This document shows, piece by piece, positions 7,937 through 15,447 of a DNA stretch of 64,000 nucleotides (position 1 is its first letter; each line of letters opens with the position of its first letter). Location of the stretch: positions 54,043-118,042 of the forward strand of contig QHME01000004.1 of the NCBI GenBank assembly GCA_003258735.1, read 5' to 3'. The stretch is from Candidatus Melainabacteria bacterium (GTDB lineage: Bacteria > Cyanobacteriota > Vampirovibrionia > Gastranaerophilales > Gastranaerophilaceae). The notes beneath the pieces are model-generated. The model was not told where the DNA came from and made no database searches. It saw only the letters and a program-made list of their open reading frames with translations. Made by a program: the position numbers and the translations under genes.

Positions 7937-8305
7937 ATGATTAAACAAAAAGAAAGAAAACCATTAGTACAAAAAAGACACAAATCTATCAGAGTTAAAG
8001 TTTCTGGTACTGCTGAATTCCCTAGATTGGCTGTATACAGAAGTACAAAACACATCTATGCTCAATTGATTGATGATGAAAATCATGTAACATTGGCATC
8101 AGCATCTTCAAATGATAAAGATTTGAAAGAAAAATTAGCTCACGGTGGTAACATTGAAGCTGCTAAAGTTGTTGGTGAAGCTATCGCTCAAAAGGCTAAA
8201 AAAGCTGGTGTTGAATGTGTTGTATTCGATAGAGGCGGATTCTTGTATCATGGTAGAATTGCAGCTTTGGCTGACGCAGCTAGAGAAGCTGGTTTGATGT
8301 TCTAA
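7937..8305 (+). CDS. rplR: 50S ribosomal protein L18
   Basis: A 122-residue L18. It begins with a basic N-terminal tail and has RVKVSGTAEFPRLAVYRSTKHIYAQLID and the C-terminal FDRGGFLYHGRIAALADAAREAGL. L18 brings 5S rRNA into the 50S subunit with L5. I chose the ATG at 7937, with AAAGGA upstream, over a longer TTG start at 7913. This is the last gene of the cluster: rpsE, rpmD, rplO and secY, which normally follow, are not here. Confidence 0.95.
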   Translation: MIKQKERKPLVQKRHKSIRVKVSGTAEFPRLAVYRSTKHIYAQLIDDENHVTLASASSNDKDLKEKLAHGGNIEAAKVVGEAIAQKAKKAGVECVVFDRGGFLYHGRIAALADAAREAGLMF

Positions 8306-8330
8306 TTTTTAGAACAAGGAATTCTAAATA

Positions 8331-8365
8331 ATAGTCGCCGATTACATTTTGTAATCGGCGACTAT
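8331..8365. terminator. Bidirectional terminator between rplR and trmFO
   Basis: A perfect 15-bp stem (ATAGTCGCCGATTAC, 8331-8345, with its complement at 8351-8365) closes an ATTTT loop between two convergent genes. It ends the ribosomal protein cluster and probably also stops trmFO transcription. Confidence 0.85.
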
Positions 8366-8377
8366 ATATTATAAATA

Positions 8378-9688
8378 CTATTTGTTAATAAGATAACTTT
8401 TAAGGGACTCAAGAGCCCTATTTGCCAGTAATTCGCCTTTAAGCTTTTTGTTTTTTCTCTCTTTTTTCGGTAATTCTACAGGCGGAACAATTCCCCAATT
8501 TGAATTTATTGGCTGAAAGTTGGTGTGTTCAGGATTTGTAATGTAGTGAGTCAATGCTCCAAGCATTGTGTCGGTTGGTAGTGCCAATAATGGTTCATTG
8601 TTTAATAATCTTGCCATATTTAATCCTGCCAAAAGTCCTGAGGCAATAGATTCGGTGTAACCTTCAGTTCCGGTGATTTGACCTGCAAAGAATAAATCTT
8701 TTCTCTCTCGAGTTTGTAAAGTTGGATTAAGTAAATTTGGCGAATTTATGAATGTGTTTCTGTGCATAACTCCATATCTTACGATATTCACATTTTCTAA
8801 TCCAGGAATAGATTGCAATAATTCTTTTTGAGCTCCCCATTTCAAGTTTGTTTGGAATCCGACAAGGTTAAATAGTGTTTTTGCAGAATTATCTTGGCGA
8901 AGTTGCACAACTGCATAGTTTTTTTCGTCTGTACGTTTGTCGATTAACCCTACAGGTTTCATTGGTCCAAAACGTAATGTATCCACCCCACGCGAAGCTA
9001 GAACTTCAATAGGTAAACAACTTTCAAAAAATTTTGCCCCTTTTTCAAAATCATGTTGCTCTATTCGGGGAGCATTTATCAAAATATTGTAAAAATTTTC
9101 ATACTGTTCTTTATTCATTGGGCAATTGATGTATGAGGCTTCTCCTTTGTCATAGCGACTAGCCCAAAACGCAATATCAAAATTTATGCTGTCTTTTTCC
9201 ACGATTGGGGCAATTGCATCAAAGAAATGGAGGTATTCACTTTTGGTAAATATCTTAATTGCATCAGTGAATTTAGAGCTGGTTAATGGACCTGATGCGA
9301 TAATGGTTGGAGTTTGTGGAATTTCTGTGACTTCTTCTCTTATCAGAGTAATATTTGGGTTTTGCTCAATCTTTTTTGTTACGGTTTGAGAAAACTTGTG
9401 CCTATCTATTGCTAAAGCATTTCCTGCCGGAACTTGACACTCTTTTGCAATTTCAATCAGTTCTCCGCCAAGCAGCTCCATTTCATGTTTTAACAGACCG
9501 CTGCCATTTGTGATGTCATAAGAGCCAAGACTATTTGAACATACAAATTCCGCACAATCCTCTGTTGTATGTGCTCCAGTTTTTGTAACCGGTCTCATTT
9601 CGTACAAATTAACTTTAAAACCTTGTTTTGCAAGTTGTAATGCTGCCTCTGATCCGGCAAGCCCTGCACCGATAATATTCACTTCCAT
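8378..9688 (-). CDS. trmFO: Methylenetetrahydrofolate--tRNA-(uracil-5)-methyltransferase
   Basis: A 436-residue protein matching TrmFO in length and motifs. It has an N-terminal FAD-binding GAGLAGSEAA, then YEMRPVTKTGAHTTEDCAEF, with a conserved cysteine-containing CSNSLGSYD segment. The enzyme uses methylene-THF and reduced FAD to make m5U54 (ribothymidine) in the tRNA T-loop, whereas proteobacteria use the SAM-dependent TrmA. It stands alone, convergent with the ribosomal cluster. The proposed substrate link to folate metabolism also connects it to metF at the window end, though they are not linked genetically. Confidence 0.95.
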   Translation of the reverse strand: MEVNIIGAGLAGSEAALQLAKQGFKVNLYEMRPVTKTGAHTTEDCAEFVCSNSLGSYDITNGSGLLKHEMELLGGELIEIAKECQVPAGNALAIDRHKFSQTVTKKIEQNPNITLIREEVTEIPQTPTIIASGPLTSSKFTDAIKIFTKSEYLHFFDAIAPIVEKDSINFDIAFWASRYDKGEASYINCPMNKEQYENFYNILINAPRIEQHDFEKGAKFFESCLPIEVLASRGVDTLRFGPMKPVGLIDKRTDEKNYAVVQLRQDNSAKTLFNLVGFQTNLKWGAQKELLQSIPGLENVNIVRYGVMHRNTFINSPNLLNPTLQTRERKDLFFAGQITGTEGYTESIASGLLAGLNMARLLNNEPLLALPTDTMLGALTHYITNPEHTNFQPINSNWGIVPPVELPKKERKNKKLKGELLANRALESLKSYLINK

Positions 9689-9775
9689 TTCTGTAGTTTA
9701 CCTGAGATATAAAAGGGTGTCAAATAGCGATTATGTATTTATGTTACAAAATTGTTATGATTGTAGTAAAAACTA

Positions 9776-9804
9776 TTGATATTATTTTCATGATTAAGTA
9801 TAAT
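9776..9804 (+). promoter_or_regulatory. Sigma-70-type promoter of the 9938 gene
   Basis: TTGATA (9776-9781), exactly 17 bases, then TATAAT (9799-9804). Transcription would begin near 9811, giving a leader of about 125 bases with a GTACACT/AGTGTAC hairpin. Confidence 0.7.
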
Positions 9805-9937
9805 AAGTACACTTGTTCAAGGCTTTTTTTATAGTGTACAATGTAAAAGTTTTGAAACATTACCCAAAAAAATGGCAATTAAATGCGGATTGTTGTTTTT
9901 TTTATTGTGTAGAAGATTTAGAAATTTAGTAGGGAAA

Positions 9938-12049
9938 ATGTCAGTAAAACCAATAATACCAAGCATAAATTCAAATAATAATAATGCGAATAATTTAAAG
10001 ATGCGCTCCTCCTCGCGCATGTCTATGCCGCAGAATCAGATGCAAAATCGTGCAAATTCGAATTCTGTATCGTTTCAAGGTGGCGTAAACCCAATTGTTG
10101 GGTTCATGGATTTCATTGATGCAGGCGGTTATGCCGCATCATTTATTATTCAAGATGGTTTAGGTTTTATTGCTCCACGTGTAGGAAAAGGTTTGGTGCG
10201 TGGTGCTCATGACAAAAAAGATGAAAATGGTAATGTTGTATTAGGTAAAGATGGTAAACCCCAACGTGAATTAAATTGGGCTTTGGCAAGAAAAGAATTT
10301 TTAAGAGAAATTATTACCGGTCCGAGTGCATTCTTAATTCCTTTAGGAATGTTACATGTTATTAAAAAGAACTTTGGTAGAGGTAATAATGTAAAATTAA
10401 ATTATATCGATGGTTTTCAAAAACCGTTCACCGATTTTGCTACAAAATATTCAGATGAAATCGCAAGCGGTAATGCCGATAAAGGTAAGTTCTATAAGAG
10501 AATTTTCAAAGATACTATTGAAAGAAGTGTAAATGGTAGCCTTCCTGATGCAGAAAAAATGTCAGCAGAAGAAGTTGCAAAATACGCTGAAAGTTTCACT
10601 GAAAAACAAATTAAAATCGAAGATATAATGGCTGACAAATCATTGTCAAAAACTCAACGTAAAGCTAAATTGGCTGAAGTTGGTTCCATTGTTGACGATT
10701 TTATGAAACTTAAAAAAGGCAAAATTGGTGGTGCAGTTGATGAAATGGCTGTTCAGTTCTCAGCATCAAATGGAAAAATGAAACATGGCACAATTGGTGA
10801 ATTGGTTAATGCCATGTCAGATTACTTTGATGATGCCGTTAAAACTGCCCAGAAAGCTATTAAAGATAAAGCTTCAGTTGAGGAACTTGAAAAGGTTATC
10901 AAATCTTACACTAACCGTAAAATGGGTTCAAGAATTTTGACCAATTTGGGTATTTTCGGTACTGTAGCTGCTTTCTATACTCAAATTCCTAAATTGTACA
11001 ATATGGGTCAAAAAAAGGGTAATCCTGTGACTGCCGGTACAGAACAAAAAGACACAGTAACTCAACAAACAGGCAATGGTGCAAGTGCTGATAAAACTCA
11101 AGCAAAAGCTAATGAGGGCAAAAATGGTGTTGCGTTTACTGGTCTATCAGGATTTTTAGAAAAAACTGGTGATATGGTATTCCACAGTTCAAAAGCTAAA
11201 AAAGTTTCAGATATCTTTGAATTAAATGGACCAGTGATGTCAGCAAATGCTATGACAACTTTGTTATTCGGTTTTTGTATTCCGCCAAGATTATCTAACG
11301 CTAATGATAAATATGAGTACGGTGAAGTTGTAGTTCGTGATATGACGGCATTTACTGCATTGTTGTTTGGAGCAAAAGCTCTAGCAAGGTTATGTTCAGA
11401 CGGATTTACAAAAATAACTGGTTTGGCATTGAATAAAAAGAATATGGAAGGTCATAGCGGATTCCATAAAGTAATTGATTATTTGAATCCAAATGATACT
11501 CACCATAGTGTACTTTCAACAAAACAATTGATATCTAAATACACTAACATCGAAGATTACAAAGGCGGTGTAAACGGCTTTATGGACTTTATTGAGGCTA
11601 GTGGTGGTGATGTTAAAAAAGCCATGAACTGTGATAAGAATGTTCGTGGTGCGGTTGAAGAAATCTTGAAGAAATTTAATAGCAAGACATTTGCTGATGC
11701 AACTTCAAAAGAAATTAAAGCTGCATTGAAGTCTGCTCACACTGAAAATGGTGATTTAATCAAGAAATTCTACAAATTATTTGATGCAAATAACGGATTG
11801 TTGAATAAAGCAAGAACATGTAACTCTACATTTGGTTTCGTTTCAACAATTCTGTTAATCCCAGGTTTGATTATCGCACTTGGAGAATTTTGTGAAAGAA
11901 TGACTGATAAACGTTCTAAAAAAGATTTGGCAGCTGCTGAAAAAGCTGGAAATACTAAAAAAGCCAATGAGGCAGAAAAATATTTAGAACACAGATTCCA
12001 AACAAATGCTCCATCTATGGCAGGTTTTTTGGGTAATGGCATAAGATAA
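9938..12049 (+). CDS. Large membrane-associated protein of unknown function with FxGG motif
   Basis: A 703-residue protein I cannot assign to a known family. I start it at ATG 9938 (after AGGGAAA) rather than at the upstream in-frame ATG 9872. The first 40 residues are rich in Asn, Ser and Gln, followed by VSFQGG (residues 44-49). Hydrophobic stretches lie near residues 124-142, 331-350, 438-452, 468-485 and 631-652; the middle is helical and charged. A second FTG motif (AFTGLSGF) is near residue 400. The protein at 36013-37317 has the same layout (hydrophobic segments, an internal FTGG before a domain, a C-terminal hydrophobic segment), so they may be paralogues. It has its own strong promoter and terminator, so it is monocistronic. 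Confidence 0.75.
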   Translation: MSVKPIIPSINSNNNNANNLKMRSSSRMSMPQNQMQNRANSNSVSFQGGVNPIVGFMDFIDAGGYAASFIIQDGLGFIAPRVGKGLVRGAHDKKDENGNVVLGKDGKPQRELNWALARKEFLREIITGPSAFLIPLGMLHVIKKNFGRGNNVKLNYIDGFQKPFTDFATKYSDEIASGNADKGKFYKRIFKDTIERSVNGSLPDAEKMSAEEVAKYAESFTEKQIKIEDIMADKSLSKTQRKAKLAEVGSIVDDFMKLKKGKIGGAVDEMAVQFSASNGKMKHGTIGELVNAMSDYFDDAVKTAQKAIKDKASVEELEKVIKSYTNRKMGSRILTNLGIFGTVAAFYTQIPKLYNMGQKKGNPVTAGTEQKDTVTQQTGNGASADKTQAKANEGKNGVAFTGLSGFLEKTGDMVFHSSKAKKVSDIFELNGPVMSANAMTTLLFGFCIPPRLSNANDKYEYGEVVVRDMTAFTALLFGAKALARLCSDGFTKITGLALNKKNMEGHSGFHKVIDYLNPNDTHHSVLSTKQLISKYTNIEDYKGGVNGFMDFIEASGGDVKKAMNCDKNVRGAVEEILKKFNSKTFADATSKEIKAALKSAHTENGDLIKKFYKLFDANNGLLNKARTCNSTFGFVSTILLIPGLIIALGEFCERMTDKRSKKDLAAAEKAGNTKKANEAEKYLEHRFQTNAPSMAGFLGNGIR

Positions 12050-12073
12050 TTTGAAGATGTTTTAAATACAAAC

Positions 12074-12109
12074 GAAGACGGCGGAGAAATTTATTTCTCC
12101 GCCGTCTTC
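12074..12109. terminator. Bidirectional terminator
   Basis: A perfect 16-bp stem (GAAGACGGCGGAGAAA, 12074-12089, with its complement at 12094-12109) and a TTTA loop. It sits between the convergent genes ending at 12049 and 12135. Confidence 0.85.
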
Positions 12110-12134
12110 TAAAATCCTATTAAATTTTTAGAAA

Positions 12135-12347
12135 CTAACCTTCTACAGCTTCAATCAATTTGTTGATATCATCAACCATTGCATCAGGGTCGTAACCGTG
12201 AACTTTAGCACCTGCTTCAAGGTTTTCAAATCTTGCAGCAGCGCAACCTAGACAACCTAAACCATATCTGTGGAAAACTTCGATACTTTCAGGGTGTTTT
12301 TGTGCGATTTCCATAATATTCATTTCTTTAGTAACTTTTTCAGCCAT
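12135..12347 (-). CDS. DUF1858-family small redox-type protein
   Basis: A 70-residue protein with the DUF1858 signature: an N-terminal MNIMEIAQKHPESIEVFHRYG helix region, then GLGCLGCAAARFENLEAG containing a CxxC. Members occur alone or fused to ScdA/RIC-type and hybrid-cluster-associated proteins in anaerobes and are thought to bind a metal or to do redox chemistry; the exact function is not established. An AGGAGA site precedes the ATG. hcp (hybrid cluster protein) lies in the same window but 7 kb away, so no operon link. Confidence 0.85.
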   Translation of the reverse strand: MAEKVTKEMNIMEIAQKHPESIEVFHRYGLGCLGCAAARFENLEAGAKVHGYDPDAMVDDINKLIEAVEG

Positions 12348-12423
12348 GTCATTATCTCCTTTTTGACTTTTTCCTATTTTCCATTAAGAACATTATACAC
12401 AAAAAAGAAGGAAGTGTATAATT

Positions 12424-12585
12424 ATGGAATTATTAAAATTTTTTATTAAAGATGAAGTTCCTGCAGTGGGACTCAAGAGATTTAGAGATAAAAAAGATTT
12501 GTACAATAGCTATGAGCAGCCAAGATTGAATTTTCAACGCAAGATTTTTAAACCGAATTACAGTAATAATTTCTTTTTGTTGTAA
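12424..12585 (+). CDS. Small basic protein of unknown function (53 aa)
   Basis: A short gene starting MELLKFFIKDEVPAVGLKRF. It has an AAGGAAG ribosome binding site nine bases upstream and is divergent from the DUF1858 gene. It is basic and rich in Phe, Asn and Lys, with no membrane segment or motif that I recognise. Support is the ribosome binding site and the fit between neighbours only. Confidence 0.45.
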   Translation: MELLKFFIKDEVPAVGLKRFRDKKDLYNSYEQPRLNFQRKIFKPNYSNNFFLL

Positions 12586-12668
12586 TTTGAATTAACATTT
12601 CTTAACAACCCCCTGTAAATTAATCAATTTTTGTCTGAAAATATACTTAAATATATTGTAAGGGAAAA

Positions 12669-12908
12669 ATGAGGACGACTATGGGCGTTGATTTTGGGAA
12701 AAATTTATTAGCATTATTAGGCTCAACAGCACGTACACAGGCTGTTACTGGTCATACTGTTGCTCGCACCCAAGCTCCAAAAGCTGCGTTTAAAACTGCG
12801 GGTTATGCTTCAATTCCTTATGAAAGAGCGCCACAAGTTTTGGATACCGTTCCTACAGAGGGTTTGCTTGCAGGTTATTCTACTCCGAAACATGTTTGGG
12901 TAGCTTAG
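12669..12908 (+). CDS. Hypothetical protein (79 aa)
   Basis: A 79-residue protein of unknown function. It is rich in Ala, Thr and Gly (STARTQAVTGHTVARTQAPK) with a C-terminal part ending YSTPKHVWVA. AAGGG lies upstream of ATG 12669; a second in-frame ATG at 12681 with GAGGA upstream is also possible. It ends convergently with the next gene, sharing four bases. No signal peptide or membrane segment is seen. Confidence 0.5.
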   Translation: MRTTMGVDFGKNLLALLGSTARTQAVTGHTVARTQAPKAAFKTAGYASIPYERAPQVLDTVPTEGLLAGYSTPKHVWVA

Positions 12909-13105
12909 CACATTAGGTCAAGTTTGTTTCCTTTTGAGGTGTTTGAAATATCAGGATGAAACGGATTATTCCCTGATTTTTGCATTTGGTTAATAAAATC
13001 AAAGGAACTTTTCTGTGCTGCTTGAGAGTTTCTTGTCTCAAACAGTTTTACAGGTTGAACTGCATAAGTATATTGTCTTTTGACTTCTTCAATTGCGTTA
13101 AACAT
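12905..13105 (-). CDS. Hypothetical protein (66 aa)
   Basis: A 66-residue protein beginning MFNAIEEVKRQYTYAVQPVK, with an AGAGAGA site upstream. It is polar and Asn/Gln/Ser-rich (TRNSQAAQKSSFDFINQMQK) and resembles in composition the low-complexity N-termini of other unknown proteins in this window. Its end overlaps the convergent gene 12669-12908 by four bases. No function can be assigned. Confidence 0.5.
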   Translation of the reverse strand: MFNAIEEVKRQYTYAVQPVKLFETRNSQAAQKSSFDFINQMQKSGNNPFHPDISNTSKGNKLDLMC

Positions 13106-13179
13106 AGTTAATCTCTCTCTAGTTTAATAAAGTTTTAGAAAATGTCAAAATTTCATATTGCAGAATATTTGTTACAAAC

Positions 13180-13524
13180 TTAACGTCTTTTTTTAGAGTT
13201 TGTTAAATCAAAACTGATTTTTATCAGTTCGTTTAATGTCTCTTTTGGTATTTTGTTTACCAAAACTTTGCACCAGTGCTTTTTATTCATGTGCCAAGCC
13301 GGTTTTATTGCAGGAAACTGTTCTTTTAAAATAGGAATTAAATCCGGTGGACACTTTAGGTTTAGACATAATTCACCATCCATTTCAAAAATCAGGGCAA
13401 ACCACTTGTTGTTGCATTTGTGGCGCATTACAACAGTGCTTTTGTAAATGTCTTGTTCAAAAGGGTAAGTCTCAGCCGCATCGTCAGAAATTAAACAATA
13501 TTTTATGAGTGCAACCCTGTCCAT
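13180..13524 (-). CDS. MmcQ/YjbR family DNA-binding-type protein
   Basis: A 114-residue protein matching the MmcQ/YjbR (DUF419, CyaY-like fold) family. It has an early TYPFEQDIYKSTVVMRHK segment, the central KWFALIFEMDGELCLNLKCPP strand, and AWHMNKKHWCKVLV near the end. Family members are small cytosolic proteins of unclear role, sometimes called DNA-binding. It starts two bases after the stop of the bifunctional nuclease gene, without its own clear ribosome binding site, so the two form a coupled pair. Confidence 0.85.
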   Translation of the reverse strand: MDRVALIKYCLISDDAAETYPFEQDIYKSTVVMRHKCNNKWFALIFEMDGELCLNLKCPPDLIPILKEQFPAIKPAWHMNKKHWCKVLVNKIPKETLNELIKISFDLTNSKKRR

Positions 13525-13526
13525 TT

Positions 13527-14042
13527 TTATTGGTCGCTTTCGTGATGGTCGTTGTCTTTCATCAGTTTTGCAAAATCTGAAGGCTTGATACTTTGTACAA
13601 AATTTTTGAATTCTTGTGCTTCTTGTTCGTCTTTTGCGCTGTCTGTAGAAACCGAACCGTTAGAAAGTACATTTGCTGTTACATAGATAGGTGCATCAAT
13701 CCTTATGGCAACGGCGATAGCATCAGATGGACGAGAATCAATTTCAATGATTTTACCTTCGTCATTTTCTAAAAATATTGTTGCGAAATAGGTTTCTTTT
13801 TCAACATCGTTAATTTCGACTTTAGAAACTTTGTAACCTACTTTGTCTATTATGCTGATAATCAAATCATGGGTCATAGGGCGGGTTACAGATAAATTTT
13901 CTATCTTACGGATAATGGAACTTGCTTCAGCAGAACCAATCCAAATTGGCAAAGCTCTTCTGTTTTCTGTATCGTGAAGAACTACGATAGGAGAACCTGT
14001 TCTTGTATCAAGGGCAATGCCCATAACTTTCATTTCAATCAT
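13527..14042 (-). CDS. Bifunctional nuclease family protein (DUF151)
   Basis: A 171-residue protein with the DUF151/BFN pattern: VMGIALDTRTGSPIVVLHD, LPIWIGSAEASSI, then IEIDSRPSDAIAVAIRIDAPIYV. Relatives in Thermotoga and plants have been described as nucleases with RNase and DNase activity; in most bacteria the role is unknown. The last 30 residues are an acidic, Ser/Asp-rich extension. It has a GAGGTGAG site and is the first gene of the pair with the YjbR protein. Confidence 0.88.
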   Translation of the reverse strand: MIEMKVMGIALDTRTGSPIVVLHDTENRRALPIWIGSAEASSIIRKIENLSVTRPMTHDLIISIIDKVGYKVSKVEINDVEKETYFATIFLENDEGKIIEIDSRPSDAIAVAIRIDAPIYVTANVLSNGSVSTDSAKDEQEAQEFKNFVQSIKPSDFAKLMKDNDHHESDQ

Positions 14043-14098
14043 AACTCACCTCTTAGTATTTGATAATATTATACATTATAAAAAAAATTTTTAAACTC

Positions 14099-14127
14099 TT
14101 TTCAAAAAAAGATGTTTGTGTTATAAT
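14099..14127 (+). promoter_or_regulatory. Promoter of tRNA-Ser
   Basis: TTTTCA (14099-14104), 17 bases, then TATAAT (14122-14127) with an extended TGT before it. The tRNA starts about 50 bases downstream. Confidence 0.6.
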
Positions 14128-14178
14128 AGATAACGTAATCAAATTGGCAGGCAAAAGCTATTGATTGCGCCGCAAAAA

Positions 14179-14267
14179 GGAAAAGTGGCCGAGTGGCTTA
14201 AGGCGGCACCCTGCTAAGGTGTTGTATGGGGTAACCTGTACCGAGGGTTCAAATCCCTCCTTTTCCG
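14179..14267 (+). tRNA. tRNA-Ser (anticodon GCT)
   Basis: A class II tRNA. The acceptor arm is GGAAAAG/CTTTTCC and the anticodon loop CTGCTAA gives GCT at 14213-14215. It has the long variable arm expected of serine tRNA and a T-arm GAGGGTTCAAATCCCTC. The discriminator is G, also typical of serine. CCA is not encoded. Confidence 0.96.
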
Positions 14268-14308
14268 TTTTTTAGTCTATATAACACATAGAGTGCAAGT
14301 TATAATCA

Positions 14309-14335
14309 AAAAACGTCCATGTTGTGGACGTTTTT
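14309..14335. terminator. Terminator after tRNA-Ser
   Basis: An 11-bp stem (AAAAACGTCCA, 14309-14319, with TGGACGTTTTT, 14325-14335), symmetric enough to act in both directions. It also faces the pilin-like remnant coming from the other side. Confidence 0.8.
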
Positions 14336-14391
14336 ATGTATGAGTAATCCTAAAATTAAAATTTTTTCTTATAACAAAAATTTCTTGTGCG

Positions 14392-14700
14392 CTATTTTAT
14401 CATTTTTACAACTTTTTTAAAATAATCACTATCAGAAATGGCTTTTTGTGTGCAAGTCATACCTACTTGATTTGGTTCACTCAAATTACAATCATTGTTT
14501 TCTCGATACGATGTGGTCGGTCCGCCGACAGGATATAGCGTTCCCTCTTGAGATTCAAATGCGAAAAAGTCGTATCCAAGACGATTTGGTTTCTCAATTC
14601 CATTTATGTCAATCATTACGCGACATCCTCTCCATCCTTCGCGCGCAGGGCAATCATCAAAAAATATCAACGCTCCGCTAACTTTATGTGTACAATACAA
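14392..14700 (-). pseudogene. Type IV pilin-like protein, C-terminal fragment
   Basis: About 100 codons open on the minus strand with no ATG and no ribosome binding site. They begin near LLLYCTHKVSGALIFF and end DYFKKVVKMIK. The part with MIDINGIEKPNRLGYDFFAF, a GGPTTS segment and Cys pairs resembles the globular end of type IV pilin/pseudopilin-like proteins. The N-terminal prepilin peptidase site and hydrophobic helix are missing, and an in-frame stop lies just upstream. I read it as a 5'-truncated remnant. Two more short copies of its last codons occur at 53373-53423 and 61079-61162. Confidence 0.55.
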
Positions 14701-14794
14701 TAAAAGGACAATATGGGTGGAGCTGGTGAAATATTAAAATTCCCAATATAATTAATTATGGGGGAAAAGTTTTTAAAATAAAATTTCAAGGTAC

Positions 14795-14822
14795 TTGATT
14801 TTTAAAATTTACGGAGCATAAT
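14795..14822 (+). promoter_or_regulatory. Promoter of tRNA-fMet
   Basis: TTGATT (14795-14800), 16 bases, then CATAAT (14817-14822), about 40 bases before the tRNA. Confidence 0.5.
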
Positions 14823-14863
14823 ATAGATGTTGAGTTTATTCCACTCACGTACAAATTAAATAT

Positions 14864-14940
<77 letters not shown>

Positions 14941-14948
14941 ATTGATAT

Positions 14949-14984
14949 AAGAGAGTTTTAAAGATTTTGAAATTCTCTTTTTTA
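14949..14984 (+). terminator. Terminator after tRNA-fMet
   Basis: A 10-bp stem with one G-T pair (AAGAGAGTTT, 14949-14958, with AAATTCTCTT, 14970-14979) followed by a T-run. Confidence 0.7.
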
Positions 14985-15447
14985 ATAGAAAAAGCTCAAT
15001 TGTTCCCAAATTGTTCCTGTATTTTATCGAGTGGTTTGGTTATAACAGATGGTGCGATTATTTTGGGTAATTGGCATTATTAGGGCGTTTGAGGGGTTGG
15101 AAGTAATCAAACAATTTGTCATTCAAAACGGTCATAATGGACAAAAGTCGGTTTGACAGATGATGTGATTTATTTGGGTAAAATAGATTATAAGTAAAGC
15201 GAATCCTGTATTTTAGCCCAACGAGGACTTTTGACAAATGGTATGAGTATTTTAGGCAAAGTCCATTTTGAGCATTTTAGTTTTTTGAAAAATTTTTCAA
15301 TTGATACAAAACGAACACAATGCTCGGAAGTGGTGTTCCAATTTATCATCTTCAGAGCTAATGTGTTTCTTGAGGAAAGACTGTTAAATTAATAATTATG
15401 TTTCTTGTATAATTAAATGAGCATGTAGGCTGGGATTTGAGGATATT
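14985..15447 (-). pseudogene. Gene-free stretch with three decayed copies of an integrase-like C-terminal tail
   Basis: No intact gene is present. On the minus strand, 14996-15075 reads LPKIIAPSVITKP-LDKIQEQFGNN and then a stop, resembling the end of a tyrosine integrase (QFGNN-type tails). Two further degenerate copies follow: near 15148-15182 (LPK-stop-ITSSVKPT) and near 15190-15262 (LPKILIPFVKSPRWAKIQ, then a stop). A fourth fragment with SKPLDKIQ is at 20998-21040. Lying next to a tRNA, they look like scars of repeated integration. The autotransporter promoter (TTGTATAAT, 15406-15413) is at the right end. Confidence 0.45.
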
